DNA from: Muribaculaceae bacterium | GTDB taxonomy: Bacteria > Bacteroidota > Bacteroidia > Bacteroidales > Muribaculaceae | DNA length: 35,933 nucleotides | Direction: 5' to 3' | NCBI GenBank assembly: GCA_022509105.1 | Contig: JAFLTV010000021.1 | Location: 1-35,933 of the forward strand | Part shown: one piece after another, positions 1-7,992 of the stretch | How the letters are laid out: each line of letters begins with the position of its first letter | Numbering within the stretch: the stretch's first letter is position 1 | Notes under the pieces: generated by a model | The model's input: the letters and a program-made list of their open reading frames with translations, nothing else | What the model was told of the DNA's origin: nothing | Databases searched by the model: none | Made by a program: the position numbers and the translations under genes

Positions 1-94
1 AAAACATCGGATTCATTTTTTCCGATTTTGTGCGATTCAAAATTACCGATTACATCTTGATCCAAAGAATCGTAAGCGTTAACAGAAGTACACC

Positions 95-125
95 TTGAGT
101 GAAGGATATAGGTTTTATACTTTTG
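95..125 (+). promoter_or_regulatory. Bacteroidetes-type promoter upstream of a possible small RNA
   Basis: TTG at 95-97, a 20-base spacer, then TACTTTTG at 118-125, an exact match to the Bacteroidetes -7 consensus TAnnTTTG. No open reading frame of useful size follows on this strand before the terminator at 206-249, so the site, if real, drives a short non-coding transcript starting near 132. Further left, a weak ATCGGA/TCCGAT hairpin (6-11 with 21-26) followed by TTTG may be the end of a unit outside the window. Confidence 0.4.
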
Positions 126-131
126 CAGATA

Positions 132-249
132 TTTTAACTACTTAAACAAGATCTATAACATCATCATCCCTTCAATAGCATAGAGAATGTCAAATCAAAA
201 AATTTGCCGTCTGAAAATACTGTGATTCTCAGACGGCTTCTTTCTTTTA
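132..249 (+). ncRNA. Candidate small RNA
   Basis: A predicted start about seven bases after the promoter at 95-125 and a strong hairpin with a T-rich tail at 206-249 define a roughly 118-base transcript. No credible coding frame lies in it. The body is A/T-rich and weakly structured apart from the terminator. It would run convergent with the acyl-CoA dehydrogenase mRNA, so it could equally be a promoter-like chance match in front of a shared terminator. Not recognised as a known RNA family. Confidence 0.3.
206..249. terminator. Bidirectional intrinsic terminator
   Basis: GCCGTCTGA (206-214) pairs perfectly with TCAGACGGC (229-237). On the + strand TTCTTTCTTTT follows; on the - strand the stem is followed by AAATTTTTT. 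It therefore can end the acyl-CoA dehydrogenase operon (stop at 299) and the possible + strand small RNA. A second inverted repeat, AGTGTCAA/TTGACACT at 254-261 and 270-277, sits between it and the gene. Confidence 0.65.
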
Positions 250-298
250 AGGCAGTGTCAACTCTAATTTTGACACTTTCTTAATTATAGCGAAATAA

Positions 299-2032
299 TT
301 AAGCTTCAGCTTCCTCTGTCTTAGGTTCTTCAGTGTAAAGATAATCCTTTATTTGTTCAGGGCGGAAGTTGCCGATAAATGAAGCGTGTTGAGCCACTTG
401 TGCCTGACCGTATTTCACATAAACCTCAAGAGATTTACGGAAAGCCTCATTTCTCTGAACGTCTTCGAGAAGAAGATATCCCATGATAATATGACCGGCC
501 ATTTCAACAAGTCGGCGTGCCATGAAATCCTGGAATCCTTTATCGTCAACGCCCATTACTGCTTGAACGGCATCGGCATACTGCTGAGTCATAAACACGA
601 GAGTGTTTTTGATTGCTTCATCTTCCGGATGCACTTGTTCGGCTTCATACTCTTTAATCTTGTTCAGATATGTGCCGGTTGTGACGTGGCGGATTGCAGC
701 AACCACCTGCAATTGGGTTGTTCCTTCATATATTGAAGTGATACGTGCATCTCGATATAGACGTTCACAGGTATAGTCTTTCATAAATCCGGAACCACCG
801 TGAATCTGAATGCAATCATAAGTGTTTTGATTGCAATATTCTGAGGTCATGCCTTTTGCAAGAGGAGTGAAGGCATCAGCCAAACGGCTATAATATTTCT
901 GTTCCGTCTTTTCTTCTTTTGTCAACGGACGTTCTTTAGCTATATCATCATAGATCTTATACATGTCTACAAAACGAGAGCAAGCATAAAGGAGGGCGCG
1001 TGATGCATCGAGTTTAGCTTTCATTGTGGAAAGAATCTCTGCTACTGCCGGGAATTCGATGATAGCCTTTCCGAATTGCTTACGGTCTTTGGCGTATGAA
1101 AGGGCCTCACGATAAGCAGCTTCACTAATACCTACCGATTGAGCGGCGATTCCAAGACGAGCACCGTTCATAAGAGCCATCACATATTTGATAAGACCCA
1201 TACGTGTGCTGCCGACAAGTTCGGCCGGTGCATCCTTATAAACAAGCTCACAAGTCGGACTGCCCTTGATGCCCATCTTATTTTCGATACGACGTACTGT
1301 TACACCGCCGTTTCTCTTGTCATAGATAAACATAGAGAGGCCGCGACCATCTTTAGAACCCTCTTCAGAGCGCGCAAGCACCAAGTGAATATCGCTGTCT
1401 CCATTAGTTATGAAGCGTTTCACGCCGTTTAAAACGTAAGTTCCGTCTTCCTTCTTGGTGGCTTTAAGCATAACGGATTGAAGGTCGGAGCCTGCATCCG
1501 GTTCTGTGAGGTCCATAGACATAGTCTCACCCTGGCAAACGCGAGGAATATATTTTTCTTTTTGCTCGTCGTTTGCGAATTCATAGATGGTTTCTGCACA
1601 ATCCTGCAATCCCCAGAGGTTTTCAAATCCGGCGTCAGCGCGGCTAACCATATCTGCAGCCATGATGTAGGGAGTGATAGGGAAGTTCAGTCCACCAAGT
1701 TTGCGGGGCATTGACATTCCCATTAAACCTGCTTTACGGCAAGCTTCAAGGTTTTTTGCAGTGCCTTCGGCATATTCCACATGGCCGTTTTTAACTACCG
1801 GCCCTTCGTGGTCTACATCTTCAGCATTTTCTGCTATAATGTTAGCACAGATATCGCCTACAATTTCCAATACGCGGTCGTAGCTGTCCATGGCGTCAGC
1901 GAAATTCTGAGGCGCATAGTCATATTTGTCGGCATCAGCGAAATTTCTCTCCTTAAGCTCAACAATCTTATCCATCATCGGATGGTTAAGATGATGTTTA
2001 AGGCTTTCGTTATCGGTATAAAAATTAGCCAT
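299..2032 (-). CDS. Acyl-CoA dehydrogenase, long (about 580 residue) form
   Basis: FAD enzyme that oxidises an acyl-CoA to the trans-2-enoyl-CoA and passes electrons to ETF. The 577 residues show the family signature LTEPDAGSD after the N-terminal helical domain, the middle beta domain (FITNGDSDIHLVLAR), and QIHGGSGF followed by YEGTTQLQ at 435-442, where E436 is the expected catalytic base. About 135 residues follow this motif, making it longer than the 380-residue short-chain enzymes and like ACADs with an extra C-terminal domain. It is the last gene of the etfB-etfA-ACAD unit; its ATG overlaps the etfA stop by one base (TAATG), which suggests translational coupling. The acyl chain length cannot be read from sequence. 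No thiolase, hydratase or CoA ligase lies nearby. Confidence 0.93.
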   Translation of the reverse strand: MANFYTDNESLKHHLNHPMMDKIVELKERNFADADKYDYAPQNFADAMDSYDRVLEIVGDICANIIAENAEDVDHEGPVVKNGHVEYAEGTAKNLEACRKAGLMGMSMPRKLGGLNFPITPYIMAADMVSRADAGFENLWGLQDCAETIYEFANDEQKEKYIPRVCQGETMSMDLTEPDAGSDLQSVMLKATKKEDGTYVLNGVKRFITNGDSDIHLVLARSEEGSKDGRGLSMFIYDKRNGGVTVRRIENKMGIKGSPTCELVYKDAPAELVGSTRMGLIKYVMALMNGARLGIAAQSVGISEAAYREALSYAKDRKQFGKAIIEFPAVAEILSTMKAKLDASRALLYACSRFVDMYKIYDDIAKERPLTKEEKTEQKYYSRLADAFTPLAKGMTSEYCNQNTYDCIQIHGGSGFMKDYTCERLYRDARITSIYEGTTQLQVVAAIRHVTTGTYLNKIKEYEAEQVHPEDEAIKNTLVFMTQQYADAVQAVMGVDDKGFQDFMARRLVEMAGHIIMGYLLLEDVQRNEAFRKSLEVYVKYGQAQVAQHASFIGNFRPEQIKDYLYTEEPKTEEAEA

Positions 2033-3060
2033 TATTTAGAGTTCTTTTTATAATACTTGATTAGTTTTGGAATAACATCTTCCATTTTTCCTGTGATTAC
2101 ATAATCTGCAATCTTATTGATCGGAGCTTCCGGGTCGGAGTTAATGGAGATTATGAGAGCAGAATCCTGCATGCCGGCAATATGCTGGATTTGTCCGGAA
2201 ATGCCACAAGCGATGTAAAGTTTCGGGCGAACTGTCACACCGGTCTGTCCGATTTGACGGTCATGGTCGATCCATCCTGCGTCGACTGCCGCACGGCTGG
2301 CACCAACCTCTGCACCAAGTGTTGATGCAAATTGTTCGAGCAGATCAAAGTTCTCCTTGCTGCCGACACCATACCCTCCGGCCACGATGATCGGGCTTCC
2401 TTTGAGATTAACTTTTGATTTCTCTACATGACGGTCTATGATTTCAATAACGAAGTCTTCAGGATTGGTGTATTTGTTAACATCCATATCCTTAATTTCT
2501 CCTTTATAATTGGAGTCTTTGACTTCCTTTTTCATCACACCCTCACGCACTGTGGCCATTTGAGGACGACATTCGGGGTTAACGATTGTTGCAACAATAT
2601 TGCCGCCGAAAGCCGGACGAATCTGATAGAGAAGGTCTTTAAATTCTGTGCCGCTCTTAACATCGGTGTAGTCGCCGATTTCAAGACTTGTGCAATCGGC
2701 TGTCAAGCCGCTGTGGAGCGCTGAAGAAACTCTCGGACCTAAATCACGCCCGATTGAAGTGGCGCCCATGAAAGCGATTCTGGGCTCAATCTCTTTGAAA
2801 AGATTGATGAGAAGGGATGAATGGGGTAGAGATGTGTAAGGATAAAGACGATCGTCTTCAAACTTATAGACAGTGTCTACACCATAAGGAAGAATTTGTT
2901 TTTCAATATCTTTAAGATTATCGCCTGCGACAACAGCTTCCAGTTTGATGCCAAGTTTATCGGCAAGCTGGCGTCCTTTTGTGAGCAATTCAAGACTTAC
3001 GTCAGAGATTTTGCCGTCTTCATATTCGCAATAGACGATAAGGTTGTTTTTGTCTGCCAT
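2032..3060 (-). CDS. etfA: Electron transfer flavoprotein alpha subunit
   Basis: Large subunit of the ETF heterodimer that takes electrons from the acyl-CoA dehydrogenase encoded next to it. The 342-residue protein has the N-terminal alpha/beta domain and the FAD-binding C-terminal domain: RPAFGGN near the middle, SRAAVDAGWIDHDRQIGQTG, then GISGQIQHIAGM and NSDPEAPINKIADYVITG, the typical EtfA tail. The start lies 17 bases after the etfB stop and the stop overlaps the dehydrogenase ATG by one base. Whether this ETF is a simple carrier or an electron-bifurcating form cannot be decided by eye. Confidence 0.95.
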   Translation of the reverse strand: MADKNNLIVYCEYEDGKISDVSLELLTKGRQLADKLGIKLEAVVAGDNLKDIEKQILPYGVDTVYKFEDDRLYPYTSLPHSSLLINLFKEIEPRIAFMGATSIGRDLGPRVSSALHSGLTADCTSLEIGDYTDVKSGTEFKDLLYQIRPAFGGNIVATIVNPECRPQMATVREGVMKKEVKDSNYKGEIKDMDVNKYTNPEDFVIEIIDRHVEKSKVNLKGSPIIVAGGYGVGSKENFDLLEQFASTLGAEVGASRAAVDAGWIDHDRQIGQTGVTVRPKLYIACGISGQIQHIAGMQDSALIISINSDPEAPINKIADYVITGKMEDVIPKLIKYYKKNSK

Positions 3061-3077
3061 TTTTTTTCTGTTTTAGA

Positions 3078-3947
3078 TCAACCAATCGTGTGGTTTGCGA
3101 TAAGGTCAATTATTAAATTTTCAAGTTCTTCATCAGTGTTCTCGATCTTGCGGGCCTCTTTTGCAGTGAATACTACATTTTCAATAGATTTCACTTTTGT
3201 TGGAGAGCCGGAGAGACCACACTGAGCAAGATCAGCGTCGACTGAAGCTGCCGACCACTCACCGATTTCAAGATAAGGACGTTTTGCGATAAACTCCTTC
3301 TTTTCCTCATCATTGGCCACTTCTGAAGGCACGGCTGCATATTTATATTTCTGCACAGCTTTTGCATTTCTGGGGCGACATTCATCTGCAGATCCGTTGA
3401 CAGTGACAACAAGTGGCAATTTGCCTTTCACAGTTTCCACGCCGGATTCAATGCGACGTTTCACAGTGATTTCACCATTATCCACATTCAGGATCTCTTC
3501 AGCATACGTGATTTGCGGGATCCCTAATTTTTCAGCAACCTGCGGACCCACTTGCGCTGTGTCTCCGTCAATAGCCTGTCGACCGCCGATGATAAGGTCG
3601 AAGTCTCCGATTTTTCTGATGGCTGCACTCAAAGCATAGGAAGTGGCTAAAGTGTCGCTGCCTGCAAATGCACGGTCAGAAAGAACAATACCACCGTCGG
3701 CACCGCGATACATGCCTTCGCGGATAATTTCAGCTGCACGTGCAGGGCCCATGGTGAGCACTGTTACCTTGCTGCCGGGGTGTTCATCTTTTAGCTTGAG
3801 CGCCTGTTCAAGGGCGTTGAGGTCTTCGGGATTGAAGATGGCCGGGAGGGCTGCACGGTTCACTGTGCCGTCAGCTTTCATTGCATCTTTCCCTACATTG
3901 CGTGTATCAGGTACTTGTTTTGCGAGTACAATGATATTTAAGCTCAT
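3078..3947 (-). CDS. etfB: Electron transfer flavoprotein beta subunit
   Basis: Small ETF subunit; it carries the second nucleotide site (AMP, or FAD in bifurcating types). The 289-residue product begins with the family hallmark LAKQVPDT and contains the loop GGRQAIDGDTAQVGPQVAEKLG and the segment VKRRIESGVETVKGKLP that corresponds to the EtfB signature. It is slightly longer than many EtfB proteins (about 250-260 residues). It is the first gene of the three-gene operon and follows a leader of roughly 90 bases that begins with a hairpin (4000-4035). Confidence 0.95.
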   Translation of the reverse strand: MSLNIIVLAKQVPDTRNVGKDAMKADGTVNRAALPAIFNPEDLNALEQALKLKDEHPGSKVTVLTMGPARAAEIIREGMYRGADGGIVLSDRAFAGSDTLATSYALSAAIRKIGDFDLIIGGRQAIDGDTAQVGPQVAEKLGIPQITYAEEILNVDNGEITVKRRIESGVETVKGKLPLVVTVNGSADECRPRNAKAVQKYKYAAVPSEVANDEEKKEFIAKRPYLEIGEWSAASVDADLAQCGLSGSPTKVKSIENVVFTAKEARKIENTDEELENLIIDLIANHTIG

Positions 3948-3999
3948 AGCTGGTTATTTAGTTAGTAGTTTATTGATTTTTTCTGTTTTTAAATTTTGC

Positions 4000-4035
4000 G
4001 GGGTTGTATATTACCCAATAGGGCATAATATCCCC
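4000..4035 (-). promoter_or_regulatory. Hairpin at the predicted 5' end of the etfB mRNA
   Basis: Nested inverted repeat: GGGG (4000-4003) with CCCC (4032-4035), ATATTA (4008-4013) with TAATAT (4026-4031), and CCC (4014-4016) with GGG (4021-4023) around an AATA loop. That gives 13 base pairs with two small bulges. The -7 motif at 4044-4051 predicts a start near 4037, so the fold would be at the very 5' end of the transcript. It could stabilise the mRNA or be an operator; no function is known to me. Confidence 0.45.
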
Positions 4036-4043
4036 ATATTCTG

Positions 4044-4051
4044 CAAAATTA
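4044..4051 (-). promoter_or_regulatory. Promoter -7 element for etfB-etfA-ACAD
   Basis: On the - strand this reads TAATTTTG, an exact TAnnTTTG match. No good TTG is seen 19-20 bases upstream, so only half of the promoter is supported. The rest of the 303-base gap 3948-4250 holds the etfB leader hairpin and the divergent promoter at 4171-4200. Confidence 0.4.
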
Positions 4052-4170
4052 CGTAAAATTATTGAATTTTCTTAATTATCTCCCCTCTAATGACTTTTCA
4101 TAAGAAATGATATGAAATCCGGTTCTTTTTTATAAAACGTGCGGTTTGGTTAACATCACTTGCCATTGAG

Positions 4171-4200
4171 TTGGAATATCCATAAAATTCATTATATTTG
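4171..4200 (+). promoter_or_regulatory. Promoter of the aminopeptidase-led operon
   Basis: TTG at 4171-4173, 19 bases, then TATATTTG at 4193-4200, matching both parts of the Bacteroidetes promoter with normal spacing. Predicted start near 4207, giving a leader of about 44 bases before the ATG at 4251. Confidence 0.65.
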
Positions 4201-4250
4201 CGAGGCAAGAGAGAAACACTCAAACATGAAAGACTAACAACAAAAAAATT

Positions 4251-6044
4251 ATGGATAAAGTAAACAAAGAGTATCTTGAAAGGTTGCGTAAAGCCATGAA
4301 AGAACATGGGATAGACGCAGTTGTAATATCCGGCACCGACCCTCATCAAAGTGAATTGCCGCCTGCACATTGGCGCGGCAGAGAATGGCTCACCGGTTTT
4401 TGGAGTGTAAACGGCACCAACGGAACAGCCGTTGTTACCCCCGATAAAGCTCTTTGTTGGACAGATTCCCGCTATTTCATACAGGCGGAAGAACAATTGA
4501 AGGGCACCGGCTTTTCAATGATGAAGGAGGATGGCCCGGAGGCTGTAGATATGATCGACTGGCTGGTTGAGAATGTAAAGGAGGGTGCGACAGTGGGAAT
4601 AGACGGGATGACTTTTTCTGTTTCAACTGCCCAACGAATTGAACAGGAATGTGGAGACAACGGAATAAAATTCAATCCTGATTTCCCGCAATTTGATTAC
4701 ATCTATCCCGACCGTCCGAGCCGCCCGATGAACAAGCTTTTTGTTCATGATGAAAATGTGGTGGGCGAGAGTGTAGACAGTAAAATGGATCGTCTGATGA
4801 CAGAAGTGAAGGCCGAGCTTGCCAACGCTGTCTTAATTTCATCGTTGGACGATATCGCTTGGGCCACAAACATCAGAACCGCAAATGATATAGCCTATTC
4901 CCCAATATTCGTGTCTTACCTCTATGTCGACGACGCTCAAAGAATATTGTTTATAGATGCTGAGAAACTCACGGATGAAGTTTCCGCTCATCTCAAGAAA
5001 TACAATGTGGAAGTCAGACCTTACGATTCTGTTTTAGAATTTGTAAGCTCGCTGCCGAAGGAACGCAGAATATTGCTTGATCCCGCTAAGACAGCAAGAG
5101 GAGTCTATGATAAAATAGGTTGTACTCCGGTGTTTGGAGGAGCCGGTGTGGCTCGTTTGAAGAGTATCAAAAATCCGACCATGCTTGAAAACATATCGAT
5201 AGCCATGGATAAGGATGGAGTGGCCTTGGTGAAATTCTTCCGGTATGTTGAAGAGAATGCTCCTTCCGGAAAACTTACAGAGGTAGGTCTCGGCAATCTG
5301 TTGCGAGATCTTCGTCTTGCAGATCCTTCATGTGTGGATGAAAGTTTCCATCCAATCATTGGCTGGAACGGTCATGGTGCGATAGTTCATTATGAAGCAA
5401 CGGAAGAAACAGATGTTAACATAGAGGGTGACGGCATTTTGCTTGTAGATTCAGGAGGCCAGTACACCTATGGAACCACAGATATAACAAGAACAATAGC
5501 CATCGGCACTCCGACAGATGATCAGAAAAGAGATTTCACTTTGGTTTTAAAGGGTCATATCGCTCTATCGAACGCGAAGTTCCCGGAAGGCACAAGAGGA
5601 TCGCAGCTTGATGTTCTCGCCCGTCAATTCCTATGGGCAGACGGCAAAGCATATTATCATGGCACAGGCCATGGAGTAGGTTTCTTCATTAATTGTCATG
5701 AAGGCCCTCAAAGCATAAGACTTAACGATGTTCCTGTGAGGCTCGAACCGGGAATGATCACAAGCAACGAACCGGGACTTTATTTGGAAGACAAATATGG
5801 AATGCGCACTGAAAACTTGTTGGTTGTGGAAAATTGGAAAACCACTGAATTCGGGCCTTTCTTCCAATTCAAGACGCTGACCATGTTCCCTTATGATAAA
5901 ATTTTGCTTGATCTTTCTATCATGACGCCGGAAGAGATTGCATGGGTCAATGATTATCACAAGACTGTTTATGCCAGACTTTCTCCTTACTTGAATAAAG
6001 AAGAAAAAGTTTGGCTTGAAGAAAAAACATCTCCAATCAAATAG
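4251..6044 (+). CDS. Xaa-Pro aminopeptidase (M24B, long form)
   Basis: Cytosolic dinuclear-metal peptidase that removes an N-terminal residue preceding proline. At 597 residues it is the three-domain form, like eukaryotic XPNPEP1, rather than the 440-residue E. coli PepP. Two creatinase-like domains occupy about residues 1-310 and the pita-bread catalytic domain the rest. All five metal ligands of the family can be placed: D400 (LLVDSGG), D411 (TTDITRT), H474 (GTGHGVG), E507 (SNEPGLY) and E521 (RTENLLV); H470 and H483 match the other conserved histidines. No signal peptide is seen. It is the first gene of a six-gene + strand run; the next gene starts 10 bases after its stop. Confidence 0.94.
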   Translation: MDKVNKEYLERLRKAMKEHGIDAVVISGTDPHQSELPPAHWRGREWLTGFWSVNGTNGTAVVTPDKALCWTDSRYFIQAEEQLKGTGFSMMKEDGPEAVDMIDWLVENVKEGATVGIDGMTFSVSTAQRIEQECGDNGIKFNPDFPQFDYIYPDRPSRPMNKLFVHDENVVGESVDSKMDRLMTEVKAELANAVLISSLDDIAWATNIRTANDIAYSPIFVSYLYVDDAQRILFIDAEKLTDEVSAHLKKYNVEVRPYDSVLEFVSSLPKERRILLDPAKTARGVYDKIGCTPVFGGAGVARLKSIKNPTMLENISIAMDKDGVALVKFFRYVEENAPSGKLTEVGLGNLLRDLRLADPSCVDESFHPIIGWNGHGAIVHYEATEETDVNIEGDGILLVDSGGQYTYGTTDITRTIAIGTPTDDQKRDFTLVLKGHIALSNAKFPEGTRGSQLDVLARQFLWADGKAYYHGTGHGVGFFINCHEGPQSIRLNDVPVRLEPGMITSNEPGLYLEDKYGMRTENLLVVENWKTTEFGPFFQFKTLTMFPYDKILLDLSIMTPEEIAWVNDYHKTVYARLSPYLNKEEKVWLEEKTSPIK

Positions 6045-6054
6045 GAAACAGACA

Positions 6055-6585
6055 ATGGCTATAATAAGAAGTGTCAGAGGTTTTACTCCCGAAATCGGGA
6101 AAGGCACATTTGTGGCAGACAATGCTGTAATTGTTGGTGATGTGATTATAGGAGAGGATTGCAGCATCTGGTTTTCTACAGTGGTTAGAGGAGATGTAAA
6201 CTCCATAAAGATCGGCAATCGCGTGAATATACAGGATGGAAGCGTGCTCCATACTTTATATCAGAAATCAACCATTGAAATAGGAGATGACGTTTCCATC
6301 GGCCATAATGTAATAATTCACGGTGCAAAAATTAAGGATTATGCATTGCTTGGCATGGGCTCTATAATCATGGATGATGCCGAAGTGGGAGAGGGCGCTA
6401 TGGTGGCTGCAGGTTCAGTGGTTCTGGCAAAAACAAAAATAGGACCTCATGAACTTTGGGCCGGAGCGCCTGCCAAATTTAAAAAGATGGTAGAGCCGGA
6501 AAAAGCCAAGGAGATGAATGAAAAGATAGCCAGAAACTATCTTATGTATTCCAAATGGTATGACGATGAGCTCATCGTTAAATAA
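6055..6585 (+). CDS. Gamma-carbonic anhydrase-like hexapeptide-repeat protein
   Basis: A 176-residue left-handed beta-helix protein of the YrdA/gamma-carbonic anhydrase type. Repeated hexapeptide turns (NAVIVGDVIIGEDCSIW, VNIQDGSVLHT, VSIGHNVIIHG, ALLGMGSIIMDD, EVGEGAMVAAGSVV) are visible. The three zinc histidines are in place (H66, H84, H89), with the R45/D47 pair of the family. The ATG at 6055 is chosen over an earlier in-frame ATG at 6016 because the latter lies inside the aminopeptidase gene and the AGGAAA at 6043-6048 is suitably placed for 6055. Many family members have no measured carbonic anhydrase activity, so the reaction is uncertain. Confidence 0.88.
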   Translation: MAIIRSVRGFTPEIGKGTFVADNAVIVGDVIIGEDCSIWFSTVVRGDVNSIKIGNRVNIQDGSVLHTLYQKSTIEIGDDVSIGHNVIIHGAKIKDYALLGMGSIIMDDAEVGEGAMVAAGSVVLAKTKIGPHELWAGAPAKFKKMVEPEKAKEMNEKIARNYLMYSKWYDDELIVK

Positions 6586-6590
6586 AGAGC

Positions 6591-7007
6591 ATGGAAAAGC
6601 CTCATATCATAAATCTTACACGTATATTCGACCACCGGGGAAATCTCTCGGTGGTTGAGCAATTTAAGGATATTCCTTTCGAAATTAAAAGAGTCTACTG
6701 GACCTATGATGTGCCCGGAGGGGAGAGCAGGGGTGGCCATGCACATAAGCAGCAAACGGAATTGGTGGTTGCTGTCAGCGGAAGTTTTTCCGTCACAGTC
6801 GATGATGGGAAAAATTATAAAGAAACATTTTTCCTCAACCATCCGTATCGGGGTTTGCTGTTGCCAACCGGCATTTGGAGAACATTAGATGACTTTTCTT
6901 CCGGATCTGTATGTTTGGTGTTGGCATCCGATTTTTTTGAGGAGGAAGACTATATAAGGGATTACGATCAGTTCCTTGAATTTGTAAACAACCGTAAGGA
7001 GAATTAA
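6591..7007 (+). CDS. FdtA/QdtA-like dTDP-4-keto-6-deoxyhexose 3,4-ketoisomerase
   Basis: A 138-residue single-domain cupin of the WxcM-like C-terminal family. Visible features are RGGHAHKQQTE (residues 48-57), whose H50 and H52 correspond to the catalytic histidine pair of FdtA, the strand GSFSVTVDDG and the conserved segment GLLLPTGIWRTLDDFS. FdtA-type enzymes turn dTDP-4-keto-6-deoxyglucose into the 3-keto isomer, the substrate of an FdtB-type aminotransferase; such an aminotransferase is encoded two genes downstream (7993), supporting this role. Galacto or gluco product (FdtA or QdtA) cannot be told by eye. The start is 5 bases after the previous stop. Confidence 0.85.
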   Translation: MEKPHIINLTRIFDHRGNLSVVEQFKDIPFEIKRVYWTYDVPGGESRGGHAHKQQTELVVAVSGSFSVTVDDGKNYKETFFLNHPYRGLLLPTGIWRTLDDFSSGSVCLVLASDFFEEEDYIRDYDQFLEFVNNRKEN

Positions 7008-7014
7008 ATCTGAT

Positions 7015-7971
7015 ATGAATCCTCCGGCAATAGCTATAAAAAGGTATGAACCCGAAAGTAAAAGGGAATGGGATGAATTTGTAAGAGATTCCAAAAACGG
7101 CACTTTCCTTTTTTATCGGGATTATATGGAATATCATGCGGATAGATTCCGGGATAATTCCTATATGATATATCTGAAAGGAAAACTCTATTGCTTATTG
7201 CCGGCCACTCGAAAAGATGATATACTGAGTTCCCACGCGGGTCTTACCTATGGAGGATTGGTGATGAGCCGGGAATGTACGGCAGAAGGCATACTGGAGA
7301 TATTCTTTGAATTGATTGAGGAATTGAAACGGGAAGGTGTGAAAAAATTCATTTACAAGCCTGTGCCCTATATCTATTCCTCATTGCCTTCTCAGGAGGA
7401 TCTCTACGCACTGTTTCGCTTCAACGCCCATATCAACTACAGGAATATATCCACTGTGATCGATAAAGAATCTCCAATTAAGATTTCCAGGCTACGGAGA
7501 AGGTCGCTGGAGAAAGCAGAAATTAATAATCTTGAAGTGATAGAAACATTCGATGCAGGGGAGATATGGCCCGTTATTGAAGAAAATCTCAGAGAAACTT
7601 ATGGAGCCAAGCCCGTTCATGATGTTAATGAAATGAAGAGATTGGCGGCTTTGTTTCCGGATAATATAAAATTATATAAAGTTGTAAAAGACTCGGAGAT
7701 TCTTTGTGCCGGCGTGTTTTATATAACGAAAAATGTGGTTCACGCGCAGTATATACATGCCAACAAGAAAGGGAAGGAACTTGGTGCGGTAGACGCAGTC
7801 GTGGATTATATTGTTAAATCCTCATCTTTTCCAATGAGATATTTTGATTTCGGAACATCGAATGAAGACGGAGGAAGAATTCTTAATGAAACATTGATCC
7901 ATACCAAGGAAGGTTTTGGAGGAAGAGGGGTATGTTATGATTGTTATGAAATAAATATTGTCGGGGAATAA
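7015..7971 (+). CDS. GNAT/FemAB-like acyltransferase of a sugar cassette
   Basis: A 318-residue soluble protein with the tandem-GNAT look of the FemAB/CelD-like family (Acetyltransf_6 type). It opens with a WDEFVRDSKNGTFLFYRDY segment typical of these proteins and has the later core YKVVKDSEILCAGVFYITKNVVHAQYIHANKKGKELGA and YFDFGTSNEDGG. It sits 7 bases after the FdtA-like gene and 21 before the FdtB-like aminotransferase, so the natural guess is acylation of the amino sugar they make. The known Fdt/Qdt acyltransferases are hexapeptide-repeat proteins, so this would be a non-homologous substitute. Other substrates are possible; the fold is more certain than the substrate. Confidence 0.7.
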   Translation: MNPPAIAIKRYEPESKREWDEFVRDSKNGTFLFYRDYMEYHADRFRDNSYMIYLKGKLYCLLPATRKDDILSSHAGLTYGGLVMSRECTAEGILEIFFELIEELKREGVKKFIYKPVPYIYSSLPSQEDLYALFRFNAHINYRNISTVIDKESPIKISRLRRRSLEKAEINNLEVIETFDAGEIWPVIEENLRETYGAKPVHDVNEMKRLAALFPDNIKLYKVVKDSEILCAGVFYITKNVVHAQYIHANKKGKELGAVDAVVDYIVKSSSFPMRYFDFGTSNEDGGRILNETLIHTKEGFGGRGVCYDCYEINIVGE

Positions 7972-7992
7972 TAGACCCTCAATTATAGAAAA

